Shown here in pieces: positions 53,367 to 62,389 of a stretch of 64,000 nucleotides of DNA. The translations under genes were made by a program, and so were the position numbers. The notes below the pieces were generated by a model, which ran no database searches, was not told the origin of the DNA, and worked only from the letters and a program-made list of their open reading frames with translations. The DNA is from CAZCQG01 sp964500775 (GTDB lineage: Bacteria; Campylobacterota; Campylobacteria; Campylobacterales; CAZCQG01). Each line of letters opens with the position of its first letter. Within the stretch, counting starts at the first letter, position 1. Where the stretch lies: NCBI GenBank assembly GCA_964500775.1, contig CAZCQG010000004.1, positions 1 to 64,000 of the forward strand, in the 5' to 3' direction.

Positions 53367-54692
53367 ATGCCAAAAATAAGACAAAATCTTGAATTCGGCG
53401 AAGTAATGGACGACTACGTCAAGTACAAACACTTTGAAGGCGAGAAGCGAATTATCGAGAATGATGCATTACAAAGGGTGTTAGAGCGCTTCTTTGAAGA
53501 TGTCAAAGTCAATATGACATATGACCCAGAGGCGACGGACAATCAGTACTTTAGCGTAAACGTCAGTATGAAAAACAAAGGTGAGACCATCAATATAAAA
53601 GACGGGGACGGTATCTGCGTCGCCGAAGCCACGCCGCAAGAACCGGGGCGCGCGATCATACTCGACGAAGGTCGCGTCTACGTCGGACACGACAAATACC
53701 TGCCGCTTTTAGAGTTAAGCAACAAAGAGGCATTTGCGATGCTTTTTGATAACGAACTCAAAAGCAAAGAGGCACGGAGATTTCTCGTCGAACTCTATGA
53801 ACAAGGGGAGAGCGAGCAAGACATCGCCGATGCGAGCGAGATTATGCGAAGTAAAGCGATACAAGTCCCGCTCCCGCTAGAACTCCAAAACAAAGTCTGC
53901 GACAACTGCGGCACGGGCGGCGATAAATCGGGGAGTTTCAATATCTCCACGGCAGTCTCGTTTGTAGCGGCAAGTCTCGGCGGCTATGTAGCCAAGCACG
54001 GCAACAGAGCAGCGACTAGCAAAAGCGGGAGTGCGGACATACTCGAAGCACTAGGAATCAACCTCAAAATTCCACTCGATAAACTCCCTGTAATGCTCCA
54101 AGAGGGGGGCTTTATGTTTATGTTTGCCCAAAATCACCACCCCGTAATGAAGCACATCATGCCCATACGCAAAAGCATCCCGCATAGGACGATATTCAAC
54201 ATACTAGGACCGCTCACAAATCCCGCAGGAGCAAAAAAGCAGCTTATCGGCGTATTTGATCCGAGCTTCAACGCCAAAATCACCGGAGCACTTCAAAAAC
54301 TCGGTAGCAAAACCGTTATGGCAGTAAGCAGCAAAGACGGATTGGATGAGATAAGTATCAGCGACATCACCCATTATTCACTCCTCAAAGACGGAGCGAT
54401 AACACAAGGGGAGATTGACCCTAGGCAATATGGTTTCAAGCTTTACGATAAAAGCGAGATCGCGGGAGGCACCGCCGAAGAGAACGCCGCGACATTGCGT
54501 AAGATATTCTCCGGCGAGCAAGAAGGGGCGCTCAAAGATATAGTCATCTTGAACGCAGGAGCGCTCCTCTATGTAGACGAGCTTGCCCCTAGTATCGAAG
54601 AGGGGATCGCGATGGCACGCGAAGCTATCGAATCCAAAAAAGCGCTAGCACAACTGAACAAAATCATAGAGATCTCCAAAAAACTGTGCTAG
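53367..54692 (+). CDS. trpD: Anthranilate phosphoribosyltransferase with an extra N-terminal domain
   Basis: 441 residues, about 110 more than usual. The TrpD part starts near residue 113 and is complete: CGTGGDKSGSFNIST (PRPP loop, G182-D186), HGNRAATSKSGSADILEALG, and NILGPLTNPA. Residues 1-112 form an acidic, mixed alpha-beta segment (for example DALQRVLERFFEDVKVNM and ATPQEPGRAIILDEGRVYVG) I cannot assign. The ATG at 53367 follows GGAG and no later start has a ribosome site, so the extension looks real. No other trp gene is adjacent. Confidence 0.88.
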   Translation: MPKIRQNLEFGEVMDDYVKYKHFEGEKRIIENDALQRVLERFFEDVKVNMTYDPEATDNQYFSVNVSMKNKGETINIKDGDGICVAEATPQEPGRAIILDEGRVYVGHDKYLPLLELSNKEAFAMLFDNELKSKEARRFLVELYEQGESEQDIADASEIMRSKAIQVPLPLELQNKVCDNCGTGGDKSGSFNISTAVSFVAASLGGYVAKHGNRAATSKSGSADILEALGINLKIPLDKLPVMLQEGGFMFMFAQNHHPVMKHIMPIRKSIPHRTIFNILGPLTNPAGAKKQLIGVFDPSFNAKITGALQKLGSKTVMAVSSKDGLDEISISDITHYSLLKDGAITQGEIDPRQYGFKLYDKSEIAGGTAEENAATLRKIFSGEQEGALKDIVILNAGALLYVDELAPSIEEGIAMAREAIESKKALAQLNKIIEISKKLC

Positions 54693-55093
54693 AGCTAGAA
54701 GCTTCGTTGGAAGAGTTGGACAAAGTGAGCGATGCGATACTCCAAAGTAAGAATCATATCTTTCTCCTAAGCGGCAATCTCGCCGCGGGCAAGACCACGC
54801 TCGTACAAAACATCGCCAAAAAACTCGGCGTCTCCCATGGGGTAAACTCCCCGACTTTTTCGCTGATGCAAAGTTTTGAGGGACGGCTTTTTCACTACGA
54901 CCTCTATAATCACGACTTCCAAAAATTCCTAGAGCTTGGAATCTTGGACGAACTCGAAAAAGAGGGGCTGCATTTCATCGAGTGGGGAGAGGGAGCGTGC
55001 GAAGCGACGCTAAAGAATCTAGAGATTCCTTTCACCAAAGTGACCATCCTCCCAAAAGGGGAGAAACGAATATATAGGATAGAAGATGCATAA
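54686..55093 (+). CDS. tsaE: tRNA threonylcarbamoyladenosine biosynthesis ATPase TsaE
   Basis: 135 residues. Part of the t6A synthesis complex with TsaB and TsaD. Walker A LSGNLAAGKTTLVQ, then NSPTFSLMQSF, HYDLYN and the late motif IEWGEG. The GTG start at 54686 overlaps the trpD stop by 7 bases. tsaE-lptB-rpoN is a conserved Campylobacterota order. Confidence 0.94.
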   Translation: MLELEASLEELDKVSDAILQSKNHIFLLSGNLAAGKTTLVQNIAKKLGVSHGVNSPTFSLMQSFEGRLFHYDLYNHDFQKFLELGILDELEKEGLHFIEWGEGACEATLKNLEIPFTKVTILPKGEKRIYRIEDA

Positions 55094-55808
55094 ATTAAAA
55101 GCCGACGGGCTTTATAAAAAAATCAAAAAAACCGACATCATCCAAGACATCTCGCTAGAGCTACGGAGCAAAGAGATAGTCGGACTACTGGGACCAAACG
55201 GCGCAGGGAAAAGCACGACGTTTTATATTATGACGGGCATTCTCCAAGCCGACAAAGGGGAGATTTATTTCGACAACCACAAGATAACAGACCTCTCGCT
55301 CCACCAACGAGCTAATATAGGCATCGGTTACCTCCCGCAAGAATCGACGATTTTTAAAGACCTAAGCGTGGAAGAAAATCTCCAAATAGCCGCAGAGATA
55401 TGTATCCCCGATGAAAGTAAACGACGAAAAAAAATAGAAAATTTATTGGAAATATTTAACATCGAACCTATCCGCCATAGAAAAGGGATCAACCTAAGCG
55501 GCGGCGAGCGCAGGCGTGCGGAGATAGCAAGAGCGCTAGTGAAAGAGCCGAGATTCCTACTCCTCGATGAGCCTTTTGCAGGCGTAGATCCGTTGGCGAT
55601 TATCGACATTCAAAAAATCATCGCCAAATTAAGCGAACTAGGCATCGGAATCCTCATCACCGACCACAACGTCAGAGAGATGCTCAATATCTGCGACAGA
55701 GCCTACGTCATCAAAGACGGAATGCTTCTTGCAAGCGGTAGTAGCGAAGATGTATACAAAAACAATCAGGTAAGAAAGCATTACTTGGGAGAAAATTTTA
55801 AACTATGA
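55086..55808 (+). CDS. lptB: LPS export ABC transporter ATP-binding protein LptB
   Basis: 240 residues. Drives LPS extraction with LptF and LptG. Walker A GPNGAGKST, Q-loop region YLPQES, signature LSGGERRR, Walker B LLLDEPFAGVDP and switch His in TDHNV are intact. Overlaps tsaE by 8 bases and rpoN by 4. A matching permease lies at 36094-37143. Confidence 0.96.
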   Translation: MHKLKADGLYKKIKKTDIIQDISLELRSKEIVGLLGPNGAGKSTTFYIMTGILQADKGEIYFDNHKITDLSLHQRANIGIGYLPQESTIFKDLSVEENLQIAAEICIPDESKRRKKIENLLEIFNIEPIRHRKGINLSGGERRRAEIARALVKEPRFLLLDEPFAGVDPLAIIDIQKIIAKLSELGIGILITDHNVREMLNICDRAYVIKDGMLLASGSSEDVYKNNQVRKHYLGENFKL

Positions 55809-57070
55809 AACTTAGACAAAGCGTTGCGGTAAAAAACAAGCTCTCCGCAACGCTTAAAAGTTGGCTACCGATACTGCAATCAGGAATCTCGGACCTAGAA
55901 GACACCCTCAATAGTTTCGTGGGTGAAAATCCCTATATCAACGTCAAATCAAATATCGCTCAAGATATGAGCTCTAAGCTCCCAAAAAAGAATTTTGACC
56001 GTCCGGGAAAAAGCTCAATGACCGACAAGATTGAGAGCCTGACGGTAAAAAAAGACTCGCTTTATGATCATCTCTACGAACAAATAAATCCGCCGCTCTT
56101 CCCGACTGAACGCTCTAGGGAGATAGCGTATGAGATTATTGAACACCTCGATGAAGATGGATACTTTGACGGTGAAACCGAAGAGATGTGCAATAAACTA
56201 GGTATCGAAGAATCGGAAATAGAACGGATTCGAAGTCGCTTTGCCTACCTTTCTCCTTGCGGTATCGGAGCAAAAAGCCTCCAAGAATCGCTCCATTTTC
56301 AACTCTTGGATACCGACACAAAAGAGGATGTGTATCAACTTGTGAAGGAGATGGTAGACAATCTCGAAAATCTTGCAAAATTCAAAAAAAACCCACTTTT
56401 TAATGCCGCTTTAAAAGTCGTTCAGAGTTTCCGAATCCCTCCTGCGCTTGAGTATCAGGGAAGCGAAGAGCTAGTCATCCCCGATGTCTTCGTCTATGAA
56501 AACGACGGCATCATAGAGGTACACCTCAACGATAAATTTTACCCCGAGATAGAGATAGATGCCGGCGGTCTCGACAAAAAACACGAGTTTGTCCGTGCTA
56601 AAATAAAAGAGGCAAAAGATCTCGTAGATGCGCTAGAGATGCGCAAAGCAACCCTGTATAAAATAGGTCTTATGATAGTGGAGTATCAATACGATTTCTT
56701 TATGGGCGGCGAGATACGCCCGATGAAGCTTAAAGACCTCGCTGAAGAATTCGGTCACGCCCCAAGCACCATCTCACGGGCGATAAACGGCAAATACTTA
56801 GAGTGCAATAAAGGCATCGTCCCGATAAAAAGCTTTTTTACTACGGAGCTGGATGAAGGACTTTCAAACGCTTCGATAAAAGACTACATCGAAGAGATAG
56901 TCAAAAACGAACCAAAAAATAGACCGCTTAGCGATATTAAGATTCTCGAAATGGTAGAGAGTCGTTTTGAGATTAAAATGGTGCGACGTACCATCACCAA
57001 ATACCGCAAACAATTAAATATCGCGAGCTCTAGTGAACGGAAAAAATTGTATGAACTAAGTGCGGTCTAA
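55805..57070 (+). CDS. rpoN: RNA polymerase sigma-54 factor
   Basis: 421 residues. Region I (MKLRQSVAVKNKLSATLKSW) is short and not Gln-rich as in enterics; the core-binding and DNA-binding regions follow, with helix-turn-helix DLAEEFGHAPSTISRAINGKY and the RpoN box VRRTITKYRKQL near the C-terminus. In Campylobacterota it directs middle flagellar genes (established knowledge). Coupled to lptB by an ATGA overlap. Confidence 0.95.
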   Translation: MKLRQSVAVKNKLSATLKSWLPILQSGISDLEDTLNSFVGENPYINVKSNIAQDMSSKLPKKNFDRPGKSSMTDKIESLTVKKDSLYDHLYEQINPPLFPTERSREIAYEIIEHLDEDGYFDGETEEMCNKLGIEESEIERIRSRFAYLSPCGIGAKSLQESLHFQLLDTDTKEDVYQLVKEMVDNLENLAKFKKNPLFNAALKVVQSFRIPPALEYQGSEELVIPDVFVYENDGIIEVHLNDKFYPEIEIDAGGLDKKHEFVRAKIKEAKDLVDALEMRKATLYKIGLMIVEYQYDFFMGGEIRPMKLKDLAEEFGHAPSTISRAINGKYLECNKGIVPIKSFFTTELDEGLSNASIKDYIEEIVKNEPKNRPLSDIKILEMVESRFEIKMVRRTITKYRKQLNIASSSERKKLYELSAV

Positions 57071-57087
57071 CACGATGGGATAAGGAG

Positions 57088-58851
57088 TTGAAATTTACAC
57101 AATTAAGCGCGGTACGATCATACGATTTGCTCCTCTTTTTTATTTTCGGCTCAGTCACTTTTTTTCTCCTTTTTGCGGCATATCTTCTTAATAGCCACTA
57201 CGATTCCAAGTACTACACGGCACAACGAGATTCGTTTTTTACTACGATTTCCCAAAACTACAAAGAGGCATTTAAACAAATCATCCCTATGGGTAAATAC
57301 CAACTTAGAGATTATCTTAGAAAAAATGTAAACGATAATAGAATCATCAAAGAGATGGTGCTGCTAACAACCGACGGTACGATTATGGCGCATTCCGATA
57401 GTGCGCTAAACGGTAAAAAAGCCGATGCGGCGCTACTAAGCATAATCCATGACACTTTACTTTTTGATTCTATCTCCAAAGAGTATATTCTCTATAAAAC
57501 GCCCTCTTCTTCTCTAGTCAAAATTGCCACCGAGGTTGTCTCCGGCAGAGAGCAGCAGTTGCGCTACATACTCTATTTTACCATCGAAGACGAGACGTAC
57601 AATCAAATCTATCGCAAAAGTAGGATAACCATAGGCGTTATGATTTTTTTATTGGTGTTTTTTTCCCTCGGAATCATTTGGAGCATATCGCATAGATTCT
57701 CCCCTTTGTCAAAAAGTCTCGCAAAAAAATACGAATCGTTTCTCCAATACGCACCTATTATGTTATTTCTTCAAGATAAAGAAGGGAAGATACTAGAGGC
57801 ATCAAAAAGTTTCTATAAAGAATTTGACAGCTGTAGCGTATGCTCATTCTACTCGCTTATGACCTCAAAAAACGACGAAATAAAAATGCGGGCACTCGAC
57901 AAACAAATCCTGCTCAACAAAGAGGGGCGGGAATCCTATGTCGCAATAAGTACAAAAAAGGGTAAGAAAAATCTCCGTTTGTATAAATTTCCGATGTTTG
58001 ATGAAAAGAAAGAGGTGATGCTTTGCGGTATGCTACTTGATATTAGCGAGCTTGAATCCCTAGAAAATGCATTGAGGCAAAAAAGTAGCGAACTAGAAAT
58101 CATCAATAAAAAACTTCAAGAAGAGATAACCTATGAAATCGAACTCAATAAAAAGAAAGCGCTTATCCTCCTAGAAACTACCAAAAAAAATAAGCTTGCA
58201 CTCCATGTGAAAAAATTTACCCAAAGTTGGAGGCAGCCGCTCAATAACATATATCTGCTCATTTCATCGATACTAGACACAAAAGAGTTTTCAAAAAAAT
58301 ATCTCGGAAGCACCCTGAAAAAATGTGAGTTAGAGCTTGAACGTTTGTCCCGTTCGGTATTGGGCTTTGATTCTATATTCGGAAAGGCTTCACAACCGGA
58401 GAAGTTTATCGTGCAAGAGGTACTTGATTTGGCACACAATTTCGTAAAATACGATCTCCGCACCAAAAACATCTCTATAAGAATCCAAAGCGGCGGTAGA
58501 ATATCTCTCTTGTTAGATAAAAACTACCTTACCGAATTGTTTATATTAATCATTGCACTTATCATTGACCTCAAACATAAAGACCTCAAAGAACAAACAG
58601 AGGTAAAAATTCGTGTAAAAAAGGTATTGAAAAGTAAATTAGTAATACAATTTATATTTCGTTTACTAGATATTGATTATTTTGACCTATTGCGCTATCA
58701 TAGCGGTGAGCTTGATGTCGTAAGCCCAGGGGCAAATCAGTACATCTATTTGATACAAAAGACTTTGAGCGGTAGGTACGGCGGTGAATTTTTTGCCTCT
58801 ACCGAGAATGAAAATATGGTTTTAAGTTTGGAGGTAGCGCTTGAGCAGTAA
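57088..58851 (+). CDS. Membrane sensor with degenerate histidine kinase region
   Basis: 587 residues. TM1 about 14-34, a Cache-like periplasmic domain (41-177, with LLTTDGTIMAHSD), TM2 about 180-200, a PAS-like domain (about 214-325), a coiled coil and a DHp-like helix. That helix reads QSWRQPLN (379-386), where active kinases of this group read HQWRQPLN; the phospho-acceptor His is replaced by Q379. No N box or DxGxG box can be found in the C-terminal region. It is therefore probably a pseudokinase sensor. TTG start at 57088. Overlaps the response regulator by 11 bases. Confidence 0.8.
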   Translation: MKFTQLSAVRSYDLLLFFIFGSVTFFLLFAAYLLNSHYDSKYYTAQRDSFFTTISQNYKEAFKQIIPMGKYQLRDYLRKNVNDNRIIKEMVLLTTDGTIMAHSDSALNGKKADAALLSIIHDTLLFDSISKEYILYKTPSSSLVKIATEVVSGREQQLRYILYFTIEDETYNQIYRKSRITIGVMIFLLVFFSLGIIWSISHRFSPLSKSLAKKYESFLQYAPIMLFLQDKEGKILEASKSFYKEFDSCSVCSFYSLMTSKNDEIKMRALDKQILLNKEGRESYVAISTKKGKKNLRLYKFPMFDEKKEVMLCGMLLDISELESLENALRQKSSELEIINKKLQEEITYEIELNKKKALILLETTKKNKLALHVKKFTQSWRQPLNNIYLLISSILDTKEFSKKYLGSTLKKCELELERLSRSVLGFDSIFGKASQPEKFIVQEVLDLAHNFVKYDLRTKNISIRIQSGGRISLLLDKNYLTELFILIIALIIDLKHKDLKEQTEVKIRVKKVLKSKLVIQFIFRLLDIDYFDLLRYHSGELDVVSPGANQYIYLIQKTLSGRYGGEFFASTENENMVLSLEVALEQ

Positions 58852-59233
58852 GTTTCCCGATGAGGATTTGAAGCTATTACAAAACATCAATGTACTCTAC
58901 GTAGAGGACGATGATCTTACAAGAGAAGCTTTTTCGAGTATTTTATCTCGATTTGTGTCCACGCTTTACACCGCCGAAAACGGTGAAGTCGGATTAAATA
59001 AATTTAAAGAGACGAATCCCGACATCGTCATCACCGACCTTGAGATGCCTAAGATGAACGGTATAGAGATGATTCATAAAATCCGCGAAGTATCCCCCAA
59101 AAAAACCATCATAGTGATAACCGCTTTTAAAGACGAGGCGCATAAGGCCGAAGATGCCGATCTCGTATTGGTCAAGCCCGTAAAAAGAGACTTTCTACTT
59201 GATGCGCTGATTAACGAGGCGAAGAAACTCTAA
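58841..59233 (+). CDS. Single-domain response regulator
   Basis: 130 residues, one receiver domain. Acidic pocket YVEDDD, phospho-acceptor D66 in VITDLEMPKMNG, switch T94 in VITAF and K112 in LVKPVKR are all present, so it can be phosphorylated although the adjacent sensor seems unable to do so. No output domain. TTG start at 58841 inside the sensor's 3' end. The phosphodonor is unknown. Confidence 0.9.
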   Translation: MSSKFPDEDLKLLQNINVLYVEDDDLTREAFSSILSRFVSTLYTAENGEVGLNKFKETNPDIVITDLEMPKMNGIEMIHKIREVSPKKTIIVITAFKDEAHKAEDADLVLVKPVKRDFLLDALINEAKKL

Positions 59234-59240
59234 AGCCTCG

Positions 59241-59915
59241 TTATTCGCATTTCAAAACAAAATCTCCCCGCACATTTACGCTTTTTTTTGGTTCGATAGG
59301 GATTTGCGTAGGCGAAGCTACCTTGAGAGTTATCTCCGCACTCGTATCATATGCTCTATAAGGGATGTTTATTTCTTGTGAATAGAGTCTAATATTCTTA
59401 TGCTCGCATTTGAAACCAAACTCGTTTTCTAGCTCTTTAGCATACTGTACACTCTTTTTTATCACCGTCTTTTCGAGAGCTTCTACCTCTTTTTTATAGT
59501 CGACATCGGGGATAAAAGGTTTTATAGGGAGGATTCTTATCTTAAATACCTCTTTGTCAAGTGCGCTTTCCATCGTCTCCACCGCATCATCAAACGTATC
59601 AGCCGTTTCAAATTTACAATCAAACTCTATTCTCCCCAAATACCCGATAAACTCTCTTTCTCCTTTGTCGTATTTATAATTTGGGTAGAGCGAATATTCA
59701 CCGCCCGCACAAACGCTCTGCTGCGCTTTGAGTTTTTCTAGCAGCGAATCAAACCCTTTTTTTATAAATTCGAAACTTTTTTCGTTTGCCTCTATGACTA
59801 TTTTCGACTCGAATGATTTCGCCGTAATTTCGCCGCTAACTTCTCTTGAGTACTCTATCTCCGTTGCCCAAACAAAAGTACCGAATGCCAAAAGGATTGT
59901 AATTATTTTTCTTAT
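59241..59915 (-). CDS. Exported SIMPL (DUF541) domain protein with an irregular start
   Basis: About 224 residues counted from an ATA codon at 59915. A signal peptide (IRKIITILLAFGTFVWA) leads into a SIMPL domain (EVSGEITAKSFESKIVIEAN). SIMPL proteins are periplasmic, of poorly known function. The only ATG nearby (59918-59920, overlapping the upstream TGA as TGATG) is out of frame and hits a stop after two codons; an in-frame TTG at 59891 would cut the signal peptide. So either a one-base indel, a sequencing error, or an ATA start with the GAGG site 8 bases upstream. Confidence 0.7.
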   Translation of the reverse strand: MRKIITILLAFGTFVWATEIEYSREVSGEITAKSFESKIVIEANEKSFEFIKKGFDSLLEKLKAQQSVCAGGEYSLYPNYKYDKGEREFIGYLGRIEFDCKFETADTFDDAVETMESALDKEVFKIRILPIKPFIPDVDYKKEVEALEKTVIKKSVQYAKELENEFGFKCEHKNIRLYSQEINIPYRAYDTSAEITLKVASPTQIPIEPKKSVNVRGDFVLKCE

Positions 59916-59919
59916 CGCA

Positions 59920-61191
59920 TCACCCTCTAAATTTGGATATTGTCATACCGACGAGCGATATAACGTCTTCGTATCGCTTTTTACTCTCTAAAAAATTCGC
60001 TTTCACTTGTTCGCTTTTTGGTTTCTCTTTTTCATAGACGCGTTGCGTCGCTTCTAATTCTTTGGTACTGTTTAGAAGCTTTATCTTTAGTCTCTCCACT
60101 TCCCCTTCTAGGCGCTTTCTATTTTTAAACAATGTGTCTTCTTCAACACTCAACTGTTTAATTCTGTTTGAAATGGGCTCTATTTCATCGTTTGATGCTT
60201 TTTTTGTCTTTAATTCAATAAGCTTACTCTTGAGTTCCTTTAGCTCCGTAAGAGAGCTGTCGGCTTTCTCTTTTGCTTCCGTCAACTCCCCTTCGCTACT
60301 TGCTATCTCTTTTTTTAATCGCTCTATTTCGCTAGAGATTTCGGCTATTTGATGTTCAAATCCTTTGAGCTTCTGTGTAAAAAATTTGAAAGATTCTGCA
60401 GCTTTTTTATAGGTCATTCCGAGCTGTAAAATTATTACTTTATTTATTCTTGTTCCCTTTGGATCGACAAAGTAGGGCTTTTGCAATTTTGAGCCATCAG
60501 GTTTAGATATGGTGTCTCCATTGTAAAAATCTATAAAATCGCTTGCTTGTTTATTGCCGCTCATCATAAGATTTACATATTTATCGGCTATGATATTCAG
60601 GGATTGGTCAAAAAATTTTCTAAAAATAAAATTGACAAGCCCCTCTATAACAAACTTCTCCTCGTTCGTGGCGGCACTTAGAAAATTTCCGATTCTTGTT
60701 TGAAAAACCTTTACAAACAGGGGGGTGAAAGTAAAATTGTTCACTTTTTCAATATTGAGTTCCGCATTGAGTGCTTCGAGGGCAATCTTTTTTATCTCTT
60801 CTTGGAAGTTAATCTTTTTTGCGAGTTTCGCGTATATGTTTTCCAATTCTTCCGGAGGAAGTCCGTTAAAACGCTTTTCAATGCCGCCGGAGGAAGAATC
60901 TTGCGATTGATTTACCACGTCGTGATTAAAAATACGCACTACTAGCTTATCGCCCATAGCGACCACCACGTCTCTATCGTGCAAATCAAGCGCATTCCGC
61001 AAAGCACATTTAAGTGCTTCGTTGGCATCCTTTTTGTCGATTTCGTTTTCACATTTTGCTAAAATAGCATCTTTTAATTTCGGCGGTATTACAATGAGAT
61101 CTTCGCGCTGTTTTGAGCCAAGGATAGTCTCCTTGATTTTCAGAACGATTTGCGTCATTTTTTTACACATCTGAGCGCGAGCGTCGACCAT
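59920..61191 (-). CDS. Large coiled-coil protein of unknown function
   Basis: 423 residues, no signal peptide. The N-terminal 260 residues are helical without a recognised domain (a segment PPEELENIYAKLAKKINF stands out). Residues about 270-410 form a long coiled coil rich in Glu, Lys, Leu and Ser. I do not recognise a family. ATG at 61191 with AAGG ten bases upstream. Its stop touches the start region of the SIMPL gene (TGATG), so the two are likely expressed together. Divergent from queH. Confidence 0.65.
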   Translation of the reverse strand: MVDARAQMCKKMTQIVLKIKETILGSKQREDLIVIPPKLKDAILAKCENEIDKKDANEALKCALRNALDLHDRDVVVAMGDKLVVRIFNHDVVNQSQDSSSGGIEKRFNGLPPEELENIYAKLAKKINFQEEIKKIALEALNAELNIEKVNNFTFTPLFVKVFQTRIGNFLSAATNEEKFVIEGLVNFIFRKFFDQSLNIIADKYVNLMMSGNKQASDFIDFYNGDTISKPDGSKLQKPYFVDPKGTRINKVIILQLGMTYKKAAESFKFFTQKLKGFEHQIAEISSEIERLKKEIASSEGELTEAKEKADSSLTELKELKSKLIELKTKKASNDEIEPISNRIKQLSVEEDTLFKNRKRLEGEVERLKIKLLNSTKELEATQRVYEKEKPKSEQVKANFLESKKRYEDVISLVGMTISKFRG

Positions 61192-61293
61192 TGTCTATAA
61201 ACCTTTTTTACTTTTATTAAATAATATGTTAACAAATTATCCATTCATCTAAGATTGTAAAAATTTTCCGCTCATATTTTTTATGGAGTTTTT

Positions 61294-62349
61294 ATGCTTG
61301 TACATATTTGCTGTAGCGTCGATAGCCACTACTTTCTTACAAAGCTGCGTGAGTGCTATCCGAATGAAAAGATTATCGGGTACTTCTATAATCCCAATAT
61401 CCATCCGCAAAGCGAATACGATTTACGTCTATATGATGTAAAAATAAGTTGTGAATCTTTGAATATACCTCTTATCGTTGAAGAGTACGCATTGGAATCT
61501 TGGATGGATGCGACACGCGAGCTCCAAGAATCTCCCGAAAAAGGGGAGCGTTGCAATGTTTGTTTTACCCATAGGCTTGAGAAAACCGCGCAAAAAGCGC
61601 TCACCCTTGGAATCTCTTCGATAACAACGACTTTACTTATGAGCCCAAAGAAATCGATAGAAAAATTACAAACCATCGGAGAAACGATCGCAACAAAATA
61701 TAATCTTGATTTTTTTAGCGACGATTTTAGGAGCGACGGCGGGACGAGCAGACAGTTTGCCGCGGCAAAGGAGCTACGCCTCTACCAACAAAATTATTGC
61801 GGCTGTTTTTTTGCGCTAGGACAACAAAATAGAAATCGTGAATTTCACGTCGAGCTATTCTCGCCTCTCAATAAATCTTACTCTCCTACCGCCTCACAAA
61901 ATAAGCTTCCGCTATTTCAACAAAGGGATACACAAAATGCAACTTTACTGAAAAGCACCGCACTTGATTATTGTGTCAAGAAGTTTATTTTTAAAAAAGA
62001 AAATATCCCTACAAAAGCGCATCTTCTCCCTTATTCAATGACGAATTTAAAAATGATTTCCGGAAAAATTGCGGCAGAGAAAAATAATATTTTCTATCTT
62101 GAAAAAGGCGGTGTTATCATTATCTCATTAGCTACTTACAACACTTTTTCGCCAAAAAAATTTTCCTCCGTAGATTCGCTTCTATCAGAATCTAACACTT
62201 TTGAAACAGAGGTACAAATCCGTACCCGAATTGACGGAAATTACTCTTTTAACCCCATAGTGATTCTCGACACCGTTTCTTTAGATGCAAAATATACCGT
62301 TGAACTAGAATCCTCCATACAACTCGGTACGACGCATAGGGTCTTGTAA
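61294..62349 (+). CDS. queH: Epoxyqueuosine reductase QueH with C-terminal extension
   Basis: 351 residues. The first 190 match QueH (DUF208), the non-cobalamin enzyme for the last step of queuosine synthesis: C6-C7 in HICCS, C87/C90 in GERCNVCF and C169/C171 in NYCGCF are the Fe-S and disulfide cysteines. Residues about 195-351 are an extension with no motif I recognise, beta-rich near the end. ATG is preceded by GGAG. Confidence 0.88.
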   Translation: MLVHICCSVDSHYFLTKLRECYPNEKIIGYFYNPNIHPQSEYDLRLYDVKISCESLNIPLIVEEYALESWMDATRELQESPEKGERCNVCFTHRLEKTAQKALTLGISSITTTLLMSPKKSIEKLQTIGETIATKYNLDFFSDDFRSDGGTSRQFAAAKELRLYQQNYCGCFFALGQQNRNREFHVELFSPLNKSYSPTASQNKLPLFQQRDTQNATLLKSTALDYCVKKFIFKKENIPTKAHLLPYSMTNLKMISGKIAAEKNNIFYLEKGGVIIISLATYNTFSPKKFSSVDSLLSESNTFETEVQIRTRIDGNYSFNPIVILDTVSLDAKYTVELESSIQLGTTHRVL

Positions 62350-62389
62350 ACCTATTTTTGGTAAAATCGCGACATCAAGGAGTAAGAAA

